Origin: Mayamaea pseudoterrestris
Taxonomy: Eukaryota; Bacillariophyta; Bacillariophyceae; Sellaphorales; Sellaphoraceae
DNA length: 64,000 nt
Reading direction: 5' to 3'
NCBI GenBank assembly: GCA_027923505.1
Contig: BROI01000015.1
Location: 372,001-436,000 of the forward strand
Shown: in pieces, positions 30,212 through 38,548 of the stretch
How the letters are laid out: every line of letters begins with the position of its first letter
How positions within the stretch are numbered: the first letter of the stretch is position 1
Translations under genes and position numbers: made by a program
The notes under the pieces: model-generated
Told to the model about the DNA's origin: nothing
Database searches by the model: none
What the model saw: only the letters and a program-made list of their open reading frames with translations

Positions 30212-33019
30212 TTACAAATCGTCAACTAACAAGCTCGCCTCGTCGTCCAGCCATCCGTCTTGGGCTTCTTCCACGCGATTTCCAGTTGACAAGTTATTGC
30301 AGCTCGCATTGCCGAAAAAATTCCTGACTAAATCCTTAGTTCCATCCTTGTCCGCAGAGTTTTTAGGTGCACGAAACAAACCTTTGCGCTTTATGCTCTC
30401 GTCTGTTCGTTCGCTGCCAGTCGATCTGCCTGCTCGGTTAGAAAAGTTTCGCATTATCCCTCTTTTTGGCGACAAAATGCTTCCTTCTGTGCTCAAACTT
30501 CGCATCAGAGCACCCCTACCAGCACCTGTCGGCGCTAATGCCTCCAATACAGAGGCATTTCCAACCGTCTCCCTGTTGCTAATATTTCGCACCAAACCAC
30601 GCAAGCCGCGCTGCTGTGGCGGCATCTGCTGGGGCATGTCTTCGTTCGTCTTGTTGCGCACAGGTAGTCGCGGTGCAGCACGTTGAGAAGTTAGCTCCAA
30701 AACTTCCAGTTCCGGTATTTCTGATGCAGCTTCATGAGGCAATGTTTCAGCCTTTTTATGCAGCATGGTCGCGTCAAACTCGTCAATCGAACCGTCTTCA
30801 GACGATTCTGCCACTTGAACGTCTTCATTCGTTTCACACCGTGTCACGCCTGCTTCTGCTCGGAAATCAAACTGCATAAACGCCATACTCTGGTCAAGAA
30901 CAGACTCGGGCATGGCGTATGGATTAATAGTCTGGAAAGCAGGAGATGAGTCACTCCCCGAGCTGCCCATGGACGTGTGAGAGTGCTGCAAAGCACCCGA
31001 GCTTCCGTTGTTTCGTCGTCTGAAACTGTCATGGCCGCTGCTCACATGAGCCTTCGCCTGTTGTTCCTCAGTTGATCTGGCGTCAATCATAGACGGTTGT
31101 CGCACTCGAGAGGCAGGCTTTTTCGAACCGCGATATATGCGAGGCTCGTCTTTGCTGGATGGTTTTAACTTTAAGTCTGTCGAAGCGTGAGCCGACCTAC
31201 GGGTCGATGTTAATACTGGCTGAATTTGCGCTTGAGTCGGCCGCTGCAAGGACGATGCATGCCCATTTTCAGCTGGTTCGACTTGACGCTTGGAGGATTT
31301 CGGTGAAATGATTTGGATCGGTCGTCGAAGTGTCGATGGCGGTGTGCTTTCACTATTGGAGGCCGGTGAAACAAGAACTGGATTCAGCTTCACTGGTTCT
31401 AGCTCCTTAGCGGAAATGGAGCTTGCACTCTCAGCTTGTTCAATTGTTACATCCTCATTATATCCATAGTCAACTGATGGAGCTGAGTAGTCATCCATAC
31501 TCGCTACAGCAAACGAGTGTTCTATGTCCGCTAAGGAGTCGTCTACCAATGTATCGTCATCATGACGCGCCGCAAAGTCTGCAAGCGGATCAATGGATTC
31601 CTCCTCCTCATGCAGCGATTCCTCGCGACTGGCTGACGATGAAATCGTTTTGGCCAAGCGAGCGTGAAACTGTGTTTGGACATAATTGTTAATATAATTT
31701 TTAACATGGTCGTCCGCATCGTCCGACTCGGAAGTTTCGTCTTCCTCTTCATCGTCGCTCAGAGACGTATCTCCAATTATATATTCGTCTTCCTCCTCCT
31801 CGGACAAGTTGACACTAATGTGAAGGTCTTGCTCCTGTCGTCTGAACGACGCACCATTTGTCGTCGTCCACTCTTGCCGCGAGGGTGACTCCTCAAATGT
31901 TTGCGTCGATTGTAAATGTCCACCATCTTCTTCTCCGTTATCCTCCTCATCACGACGCCGCCAGCTTGCGCTACCAATGCTGTTTTCTAACGTTTCGGCC
32001 AAGGTTCCAGAGTCGCGTGGGACTGGAGCGTTTCGATCATTGCGTTGCTGCTTCGCTTGCTTCCACAATTGATGAAGAAGTGCACTATTATGAGCACTGT
32101 CAACTATTGTTTCCGCTCCTTTCGACTCAGTAGTACTAGGCTGCGACTCTTGCGGCGCCGGTATGTCACTGACTTGTCGCTTGGGAAGTTCGGGAGGTGA
32201 GGTGATGTGACTTGTTCGAGGAACAGCCGTACAAGTCCCTACTGATATCGGTGTCTCATTCTCCTCAGTGAATGTAGTCTCGGCTCGATTACGCGTAGAT
32301 CGTTTCTGTGACGGTTTTGGTGGTGTGGGAGGTCGTTGCGGATGTGGTCTAGATGGTAACGTCCTTCCGGTTCCGGCTGATCGACGAGCGTGTCTCTGGT
32401 GCTGCTCATTGCCGCCATCAGAGTCACTGTCATACATTTCAATGCCTTGTACAAGAACCAAAGCAGGGTATTGATGGCCTCCGGGAGTATCCATGTCAAT
32501 AAAGAAGTGAATAGCTCCGTTCCCTCGAGTTCCCTGCACTCGCTTGCGTGATGGACACAGCGGTAATGGTGTCCGATGATGTTGGCCGAGTTTGCTGAAA
32601 TAAGAAATATACGGATGGCTTGGTTTGACACAGGGAGTAACTTCTGATTTTAGAGGACTCATCTGTTGATGATTGTCGTGCACGTGCTGATCGAAAGGTC
32701 GTGATTTTTGAGCAGCAGCGTTCGCGTCATGATTGTCGGAGCGTTTTTTATTGGAATCAGACGCCCTTGGCGTCTCCTCTTCGTGAGAATGCCGACGAGC
32801 CTTCGGCTTGCTGGTACTCGCAGGAGTTGTGGATTTCTTGCTCCTGCTAGGAGATGACGAAGAGGGACGAGTTTCGTTGCTGTGACTACTCGATGGTTTG
32901 GACGTGGCGCGGCGAGGACTGGTCGGGGATTGTTGATCAGTATGCGTGGAAGAACGTGGCGTCTTGCTGTTTCCGCTAGTTCTCTTCCTTCCTCCCTGCT
33001 GTGGATTGTTTTCAAACAT
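30212..33019 (-). CDS. Large disordered protein with repeated RNxSN motifs
   Basis: The protein has 935 residues and no intron, starts at the ATG at 33019, and ends 40 bases from the stop of the converging Ser/Arg-rich gene. The N-terminal 120 residues are basic, Ser/Thr/Pro-rich and disordered. A small ordered-looking segment follows at about 140-215 (HFFIDMDTPGGHQYPALVLV). The middle is strongly acidic (SLSDDEEEDETSESDDADD). Near the C-terminus four short related motifs occur: GLVRNISNRE (about 806), ALMRSLSTEG (about 840), GIMRNFSNRAG (about 853) and DLVRNFFGN (about 897). Three of the four contain RxxS, a basophilic kinase target form. I do not recognise a family. The repeats suggest multivalent binding or regulated phosphorylation. 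Confidence 0.75.
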   Translation of the reverse strand: MFENNPQQGGRKRTSGNSKTPRSSTHTDQQSPTSPRRATSKPSSSHSNETRPSSSSPSRSKKSTTPASTSKPKARRHSHEEETPRASDSNKKRSDNHDANAAAQKSRPFDQHVHDNHQQMSPLKSEVTPCVKPSHPYISYFSKLGQHHRTPLPLCPSRKRVQGTRGNGAIHFFIDMDTPGGHQYPALVLVQGIEMYDSDSDGGNEQHQRHARRSAGTGRTLPSRPHPQRPPTPPKPSQKRSTRNRAETTFTEENETPISVGTCTAVPRTSHITSPPELPKRQVSDIPAPQESQPSTTESKGAETIVDSAHNSALLHQLWKQAKQQRNDRNAPVPRDSGTLAETLENSIGSASWRRRDEEDNGEEDGGHLQSTQTFEESPSRQEWTTTNGASFRRQEQDLHISVNLSEEEEDEYIIGDTSLSDDEEEDETSESDDADDHVKNYINNYVQTQFHARLAKTISSSASREESLHEEEESIDPLADFAARHDDDTLVDDSLADIEHSFAVASMDDYSAPSVDYGYNEDVTIEQAESASSISAKELEPVKLNPVLVSPASNSESTPPSTLRRPIQIISPKSSKRQVEPAENGHASSLQRPTQAQIQPVLTSTRRSAHASTDLKLKPSSKDEPRIYRGSKKPASRVRQPSMIDARSTEEQQAKAHVSSGHDSFRRRNNGSSGALQHSHTSMGSSGSDSSPAFQTINPYAMPESVLDQSMAFMQFDFRAEAGVTRCETNEDVQVAESSEDGSIDEFDATMLHKKAETLPHEAASEIPELEVLELTSQRAAPRLPVRNKTNEDMPQQMPPQQRGLRGLVRNISNRETVGNASVLEALAPTGAGRGALMRSLSTEGSILSPKRGIMRNFSNRAGRSTGSERTDESIKRKGLFRAPKNSADKDGTKDLVRNFFGNASCNNLSTGNRVEEAQDGWLDDEASLLVDDL

Positions 33020-33858
33020 CTTGATAGATAGAACAGTTTCTCAACTAGCAATTCTTTGCTTTTCCTCTACCATGGTGCCCATCTTCCTCGGCATGCCGCG
33101 TTTGTCATACTGACGCGTGACGCAGCGGTAAAGTAGTGCAAAATGACCATAATTTAATCGCAATGGTACGTCATCAGGCAATAGTAAGAAACGAGTGCTA
33201 GTGTCAATTACGCCACAAGGCAATAGTGCGAAACGAGTGCCAGTGTCAATTACGTCACGAGGCAATAGTGGGAAAAGAGTGCCAGTGAAAACTACGTCAC
33301 GAGGCCATAGTATGAAACGGGTGCCAGTGAAAACTACGTCACGAAGCAATTTGTGAAACGAGTGCCAGTGTCAATTACGTCATACGGCAATAGTAAGAAA
33401 CGGGTGCCAGTGAAAACAGCGTCATAAGGCAATAGTATGAAACAAGTGCCAGTGAAAATTACGTCATAAGGCAATATTATGAAACGAGTGCCAGTGAAAA
33501 CTACGTCATTAGGCAATAGTATGAAACGAGTGCCAGTGAAAACTACGTCATCAGGGCTTATACTAAAAAAGAGCTTGTCTTTCTCGATGACTGCTGGATC
33601 GAATTGATGACCGTGGCAGAAGTCTGCGCGACGCATTTTGCCACTGATGAAGAAGCAAGCTTCCGGTCCCAAGTGTTGAGTGTTGCTGGAGTACACCCTT
33701 ACAAGCTTTACAGCGACTATTTTTATTTGCTCATTATATTTCAAAAGACATCCGTATAAACAATATACCGCATAGGCCAAGCACTGCGAGAGAACGCCAA
33801 TCTATCTCGACACCCGACCGCTGACTGGAAGCGAACAGAATCATTTACACATTACACA
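33020..33858. other. Divergent promoter region carrying a minisatellite
   Basis: These 839 bases separate the starts of the disordered RNxSN-motif protein (minus) and the coiled-coil protein (plus). Nearly half is the 42-base tandem array at 33167-33555. The remaining 300 bases upstream of the plus-strand gene show no gene. Confidence 0.7.
33167..33555 (+). repeat. 42-base minisatellite with a TGACGTA box per unit
   Basis: There are about 9.3 imperfect copies of a 42-base unit whose plus strand reads tACGTCAt-aggcaatagtatgaaacgagtgccagtgaaaac in pieces. Most units keep TACGTCA (minus strand TGACGTA); two differ there (TACGCCA and AGCGTCA). One unit is two bases short. TGACGT is the core recognised by CRE-binding bZIP factors and by stramenopile aureochromes, so the array could act as a cluster of regulatory sites. 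Because 42 is a multiple of three, long repetitive frames run through it on the minus strand; these are probably not genes. Confidence 0.9.
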
Positions 33859-34894
33859 ATGTCACATGCCCAGGAGAATTTACCAGCCGGGATCAAGGTT
33901 CGACTAGCCGCATATCAAGAGGCTCTTAAGAGGAAGCGAGAGCTCCAAAAGCAAACGATTCTTGGAGCCGACACGGACGACATTAAGCGGAGCTATCACA
34001 ATGAAATTAATGGCATTAGTCCTAGTAGAGCAATGTCACCTGTCAAGCTTGTTGGACGAGTTGATCGCGATAAAATGAAGAATTTCCAATTCGAACTACC
34101 CGACGTTGAGCCAGATGCTGTGGAATTGGAGCAGGAAGCAAGAGATAATCTTCACCGCATGTTTCAAGTCGTTCAAGGCGACAATCAAGACAATTGGAGT
34201 AACAATAACCACAACTATGGTCACTCTCCATCATTATTAAACACATGGACAAGGACTGATTCGCCTCCAGCTTTTAATGATAATCGACTTCGGTATTTGG
34301 ACGTCGTGGAAACGCTAGTGCCAGCTCCGTTGCCGCCAGAGTCGGGCGAGCCAAAGAAGCGCGCTGTGCTGACGGAGATTATCAAGAAGGAAGGTACGTA
34401 AATGCGAAATAGCAATGGGGATATAAAGTTTGCACTGTAATACATCTCATCACTTTTCTCCTCGTGCAATAGCCTACGGCTCACTTAAAAATGCCTGGGA
34501 CGACTATGAGGTTGCCGCATTGGATCGACCAAGGGCACCTCCCGATCCGGAGGAAAAGGTTATGCGTGAACGCATCGCCAAGGTGGAGGATCGCATTGAC
34601 ATGGCATGGGTGCAGTATGCGCAAGAGATAGTAACTAGGGCCGTGACAGATGGCGACACAGATGAGGCGGAGATTGATCAGTGGCAGGACGAAGCGAAAC
34701 GGATGGAGAAAGAGAGTCGACGTCGACGCAAGCGGAAAGAGAAGCAAGAAAAGCTAGAGGAGGAGCAGTACTGGAAGGATGAGTGTGAGCGGCTACAGCA
34801 AGTGATTAATGATCGGAGCGACGAGTCGGAGCTTGGCAGCGACGAGGAGTGGTTGTCTGATGTGTCGGATCCCGATGAGGGAGTCATTCACTAA
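33859..34894 (+). CDS. Unknown protein with C-terminal coiled coil, two exons
   Basis: The exons are 33859-34393 and 34473-34894, joined across a 79-base intron that starts GTACGT and ends CAATAG, giving 318 residues. The N-terminus has a short charged helix (LAAYQEALKRKRELQKQ). The middle is Asn/Ser/Pro-rich and disordered. The second exon begins AYGSLKNAWDDYEV, continues with a predicted helix, and ends in a strongly charged coiled coil (KESRRRRKRKEKQEKLEEEQ) with an acidic tail (SDEEWLSDVSDPDEG). No known domain was recognised. The protein could be a structural or scaffolding factor. It starts downstream of the TGACGTA minisatellite, which may influence its expression. Confidence 0.72.
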
Positions 34895-35355
34895 CTGACA
34901 GCAATCGATGACCATTTGCACTTGATATTTCCGCTTTTGTACAGCTGCCAAATCTGGGAATGATATGATAAGGCAAACAGCATGCGACGAAGGAAGTGCG
35001 TACTGGAGTACTCTTTACTTTTACTTTTACTACCAGTAATTCTTTTCAACCAGGCTTGTGCCGCCAATTCATAATAATAAAGGCTTACTTTTAGGTTGTA
35101 TTGCTTCGTCAGCCCATCGTTAATGAATAAAGTCCTCCCCAGCCTACACTGCTTGCGAAACAGAATTGGCGAACTGGAGCAAAGGGAACGCGAGACAAAG
35201 GCATCCGAGGGGCGGAGGGCGCTACTCTTCGGACTTGCTTTTATGGCGTCGACAAGCGGAAGGGCATAGCTCAAAAAACCGATGATGCGGTGAATTATCG
35301 GAGATGTTTCGAGGACACGGTTGAATGCTGACATTGAAAATGAGTCACACTTCAT
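34891..35355 (-). CDS. Possible small protein with one hydrophobic helix
   Basis: A 154-residue frame starts at an ATG on the strand opposite its neighbours and overlaps the stop region of the coiled-coil gene by four bases. The first 85 or so residues have good codon use and a hydrophobic stretch (IIHRIIGFLSYALPLVDAI) that faintly recalls the first helix of Tic20-like plastid import proteins. A donor-like GTAAGC follows NLK at about residue 90, and the rest of the frame is poorer, so the true gene may be spliced or truncated. This is a weak call. Confidence 0.35.
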   Translation of the reverse strand: MKCDSFSMSAFNRVLETSPIIHRIIGFLSYALPLVDAIKASPKSSALRPSDAFVSRSLCSSSPILFRKQCRLGRTLFINDGLTKQYNLKVSLYYYELAAQAWLKRITGSKSKSKEYSSTHFLRRMLFALSYHSQIWQLYKSGNIKCKWSSIAVS

Positions 35356-35512
35356 TTATCGGTAGTTGAACCTCACTGACCTGGTCGAACACAGCATCTC
35401 GATTTCGAATCTTCAATCGGATGTCAGTGTCAGCGAGTGCGTCGTTCCAACTTCCAACCGTGGTAATGCACATTGCAACTGCTCTCACAGCTCGGCTCGT
35501 TCATCGCACACC

Positions 35513-36055
35513 ATGACCAAGTACATTACTCAAAGCGCAACCACCAGCACGCCATTTACGAAACGAAGAAGCCGGCCTGGCAAGCATGCCGCTACGCTAT
35601 CAGTTTCCGAGGCAATGCAACTCCAAAAGAGAAAGTCACACGAGCATGGCGCTACCACTAGACCGAGAGTAACCAACGCCAAGAAATCGGTCCGATTTGC
35701 CGCCGACGCATCCATAGTCCCTGCAGGCGCAGCAAGCCACGCTGATACATGGTACCACGCATCAGATTATAGTCACTTTCTGCAGGATCGTCGAAGCGCG
35801 CTCTCGTTTCTTCTGCATGCCCTCGTCAAGAATGAGGCGGTCCACGCTTCCGATTACGTGGGAATGGAACAACAGCTTTGCCAGGAGCAGTTTATCGCGC
35901 GAAAACTACAATGCCTGCAATATGTGCAGCTTGTGGTTTGTCAGCAATACATGAAGGATGATGTGCAGGAAATTCAAGCTGCTACAAAGAGTTTCACCAT
36001 GGAGTCTAGCAATAGGGCTTTTCTGCGAGCAGCGTCGGCCTTTAGCGAGAATTAG
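35513..36055 (+). CDS. Small protein of a diatom-type WY/RGLE-like family
   Basis: The protein has 180 residues from the ATG at 35513; upstream sequence in frame lacks an ATG. A basic disordered N-terminus is followed by KKSVRFAADAS, which contains the form of a protein-phosphatase-1 docking motif (RVxF type: KSVRF). Then come WYHASDYSHFLQDRR and a helical region with GMEQQ, QYVQLVVCQQ and ending RAFLRAASAFSEN. From memory, the order WY - charged helix - GLE - AVxxxQ - AxxxG/S is that of a short family expanded in diatom genomes, whose function is unknown. The PP1 motif may be functional or fortuitous. Confidence 0.65.
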   Translation: MTKYITQSATTSTPFTKRRSRPGKHAATLSVSEAMQLQKRKSHEHGATTRPRVTNAKKSVRFAADASIVPAGAASHADTWYHASDYSHFLQDRRSALSFLLHALVKNEAVHASDYVGMEQQLCQEQFIARKLQCLQYVQLVVCQQYMKDDVQEIQAATKSFTMESSNRAFLRAASAFSEN

Positions 36056-37455
36056 TACCAGTAGCAAACTGGGGAAGCAAGTTTTGCGATAGAAAATATA
36101 AATGTACATAAATTCAATATAAATCATCTTTTGTACTTGATACGTCATGAAGCTTTAAGCTGCCTCCGTTCGTTGCCCTTAACACGGAACACACGGGACG
36201 GCTAAAATTCAGTTCCACGTTATCGTCTTGTCTCGAACAACCAGTGGCAATCGGTTAACAAACTTGTTGCTCCTCTTTTAGCTGCTGCCTGCTTCAATTG
36301 AAGCAAGACTCTGTTTGTCAAATAATGCGGCCAACTTAAAACACAGCACAGGCTTGGCGCTCCAGTCGACGATTTGGCGCGCGTGGTTATAGTCTTGCTC
36401 ATGCCTTCATGCATCTGCTAGCGACATTCATAGGAGCACCGACACATTGCAGGCGGCAACCGTTTCCTTTTGTGTATTTAAAACTTGCACGCGAGTGATG
36501 GACTCTGTTCGCCCATGTTCCTCGAACTGCCTTGTTGCTCCTCTATCCGACAAAATGTCGCGAACCGCATGAATGGTCCTGCCAATTCAATATCGCCGAC
36601 AAAAAGTGGAGCAGCGAGTGCCCAACCATGTACAATGCCAAACTATTCTAAATGGTGGCTCAAATCTTGTGGATTGCTTGGTGGCATTCCATGCACTAAT
36701 CTCTTCGGACCTTCGACGTGTAAGCAAGAAGAGCTTGTGCCAGCCGCCAGCCTGAAATGTCAAAGGTTCGTGTACACTTTTGCCATTTACACTTTGTAAC
36801 ATGGAGAATCGCTCGTCCGTGGTTTACTTCGCCAACATTTTGCTGCGCGACCATTTATTCGAAACACTGTAGTGCCATCGGTTTGCGCGTGAATGCACCA
36901 CAGTCATACCATCCATACAGCCTGCAGCACTGTTTCATGCTGTTCCCAAGTTAATCCAACAGTTGGGTCAGTTGCTACCGGTAGTGGTGTCAGGTGCCAG
37001 TGCCAGCGAGTACTGTATTCGGGTTCGATGGTCGATGAAATCGGCAAGGGGCAGGGGACCGGAAATTGCAATGTGCGCGTGCATACAGCATGCTTGCCTA
37101 GAAACCGTATTGGCACGCGATAGCGAGAGAACCGTAAGATGCATGGACAAAGTTGTGGCAGAGGACAATGGACTTAACAAGGAAAATAAAACGAATGGAA
37201 GAAGAAAAATCAATCGAATTGATGGTGATCAAAAAAATGATCGGCCGGCTGGCGCGACGATAATTTCTATGTAATCGTCTCAATGACGCCCAGCTGTTTT
37301 CGACCATGACATTCCGGTCTTGGGTCGTCGAAAGTTGTGACCCTTCGAGCCGTCGACAAGATCTTGCTTTGATCTTGGTACAGTCACACTCCTTCTTTAC
37401 CTCATCGTCGCCCTCCTTTCAAATCCATTGATTCACTTAGCCAACATTTATAATC
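36056..37455. other. Intergenic region without a gene
   Basis: These 1400 bases have only short frames with non-ATG starts. A copy of TACCGGTA followed by GTGG is at 36976-36983. No repeat array was seen. Confidence 0.5.
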
Positions 37456-38061
37456 ATGGGGCCAACCAAGGAGGATCTAGACAATGCCATGATCGCTGGC
37501 CGAGCATTGCTCGATGAAAAGAAGGCAGCAGCCGAGGAGGTCAAGCGACGAAACGATCAAGCCATTGACGCCGCCGTTGCAGCACTTGAAGAAACCAAAT
37601 TGAAGGTCAATAGTGAAATTGAGGATGCCAAAGTGGACGCGCAGGAAACACTCGACAAGATCAAGGCCAAGGAGCAGGTCAAGCTTGATGCAGTCAAGGC
37701 TCGCGGAGAGGAGGAGTTGAACGATGCGCGTGAAACTTGCGAGGAAGCGAAAGGCAAGGAAGACGCTGAAGTGGAAGCTGCTTTGGTCGAGTTTGAAGCC
37801 GTCAAGACAAAGGTTGAAGCCGACCTTGCCGTGGCGCAAAAAGCATGCCATGACGCATTTGCCAAGGCCAAGGCAAAGATGCACGAAGCACTTGCACAAG
37901 CCAAGAAGATGGGCCAAGACAAGCTGGATGAAGCGTCAGCCGAAATAGAAGCCATTCGCGTCAAAGCGGAAAGTGATTTTAACGCTGCCAAGGCAGCTCT
38001 CGAAGCTGCCAACGTGCAGGTGCAATCCGACCTCAAGGCTTGCTCTATCATCAAGGCGTAG
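37456..38061 (+). CDS. All-helical Ala/Lys/Glu-rich coiled-coil protein
   Basis: The protein has 201 residues, is intronless, and begins at an ATG. The whole length is Ala, Lys, Glu and Asp with heptad spacing of Ala/Leu/Val and almost no Pro, Gly or Trp, so one long helix or coiled coil is expected. Imperfect periodic motifs such as KAKxKxxEAL and AEIEAIRVKAE recur. The composition resembles group-3 LEA and apolipoprotein-like stress proteins, but such a resemblance can arise by convergence. No signal peptide was seen. Likely roles are cytoskeletal, organelle-scaffold or desiccation/cold-protective; none is proven. Confidence 0.75.
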   Translation: MGPTKEDLDNAMIAGRALLDEKKAAAEEVKRRNDQAIDAAVAALEETKLKVNSEIEDAKVDAQETLDKIKAKEQVKLDAVKARGEEELNDARETCEEAKGKEDAEVEAALVEFEAVKTKVEADLAVAQKACHDAFAKAKAKMHEALAQAKKMGQDKLDEASAEIEAIRVKAESDFNAAKAALEAANVQVQSDLKACSIIKA

Positions 38062-38548
38062 AAAATGTTAGACTATATGCGCTGCTGTCCACTTTGATCA
38101 ATGTTGTGCGCTTGTTTGTAAAGCCAATTTCAATCCAGATGTACTATCTAATCGCAATGAGGGTTGTGAATAGTGCCAAGCGCTTGTAAACTGTGTTTTG
38201 AGATTTTCTGCTGCCAAAACGATAGTCATCGAACTGCTTTAAAGCAGCTGGAATGCTTCCATGCCTTTAAACGTAGAGTATGCTGTTTGATGTTTAAGGC
38301 ATTGTGTTGGTGTGGCAGCTTTTTCTAGCGAGGCCGTGCAAGGGTGATCGGCATGTTGTGTGGTTTCGCGTTTTCAATAAATTTGAATCGCACTGGTTAC
38401 GAAGCCCTACAGTTGTGGTGCGACAACAGCTTCGAATTGCTTGCATCTCGCACCATGACCTCGTTGACAATCGACGCCTGCCGTATCAATATATTCGCCA
38501 GACTACTCGGCAAGTAGAAGCTATATTACAGTGTAATGTATACATCAC
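38062..38548. other. Intergenic region
   Basis: These 487 bases lie between the coiled-coil protein and the first glycosyltransferase gene. I see no gene or repeat. Confidence 0.45.

Noticed and set aside
33041-33780. Minus-strand frames made of 14-residue repeats (DVVFTGTRFILLP type)
   Set aside because: They are produced by the 42-base minisatellite, whose period is a multiple of three. The frame shifts at a short unit and there is no gene-like sequence on either side.
34381-34430. Read-through of the first exon of the coiled-coil gene to its own stop
   Set aside because: A strong donor and acceptor pair restores a long coding frame, so the short form is an intron artefact.
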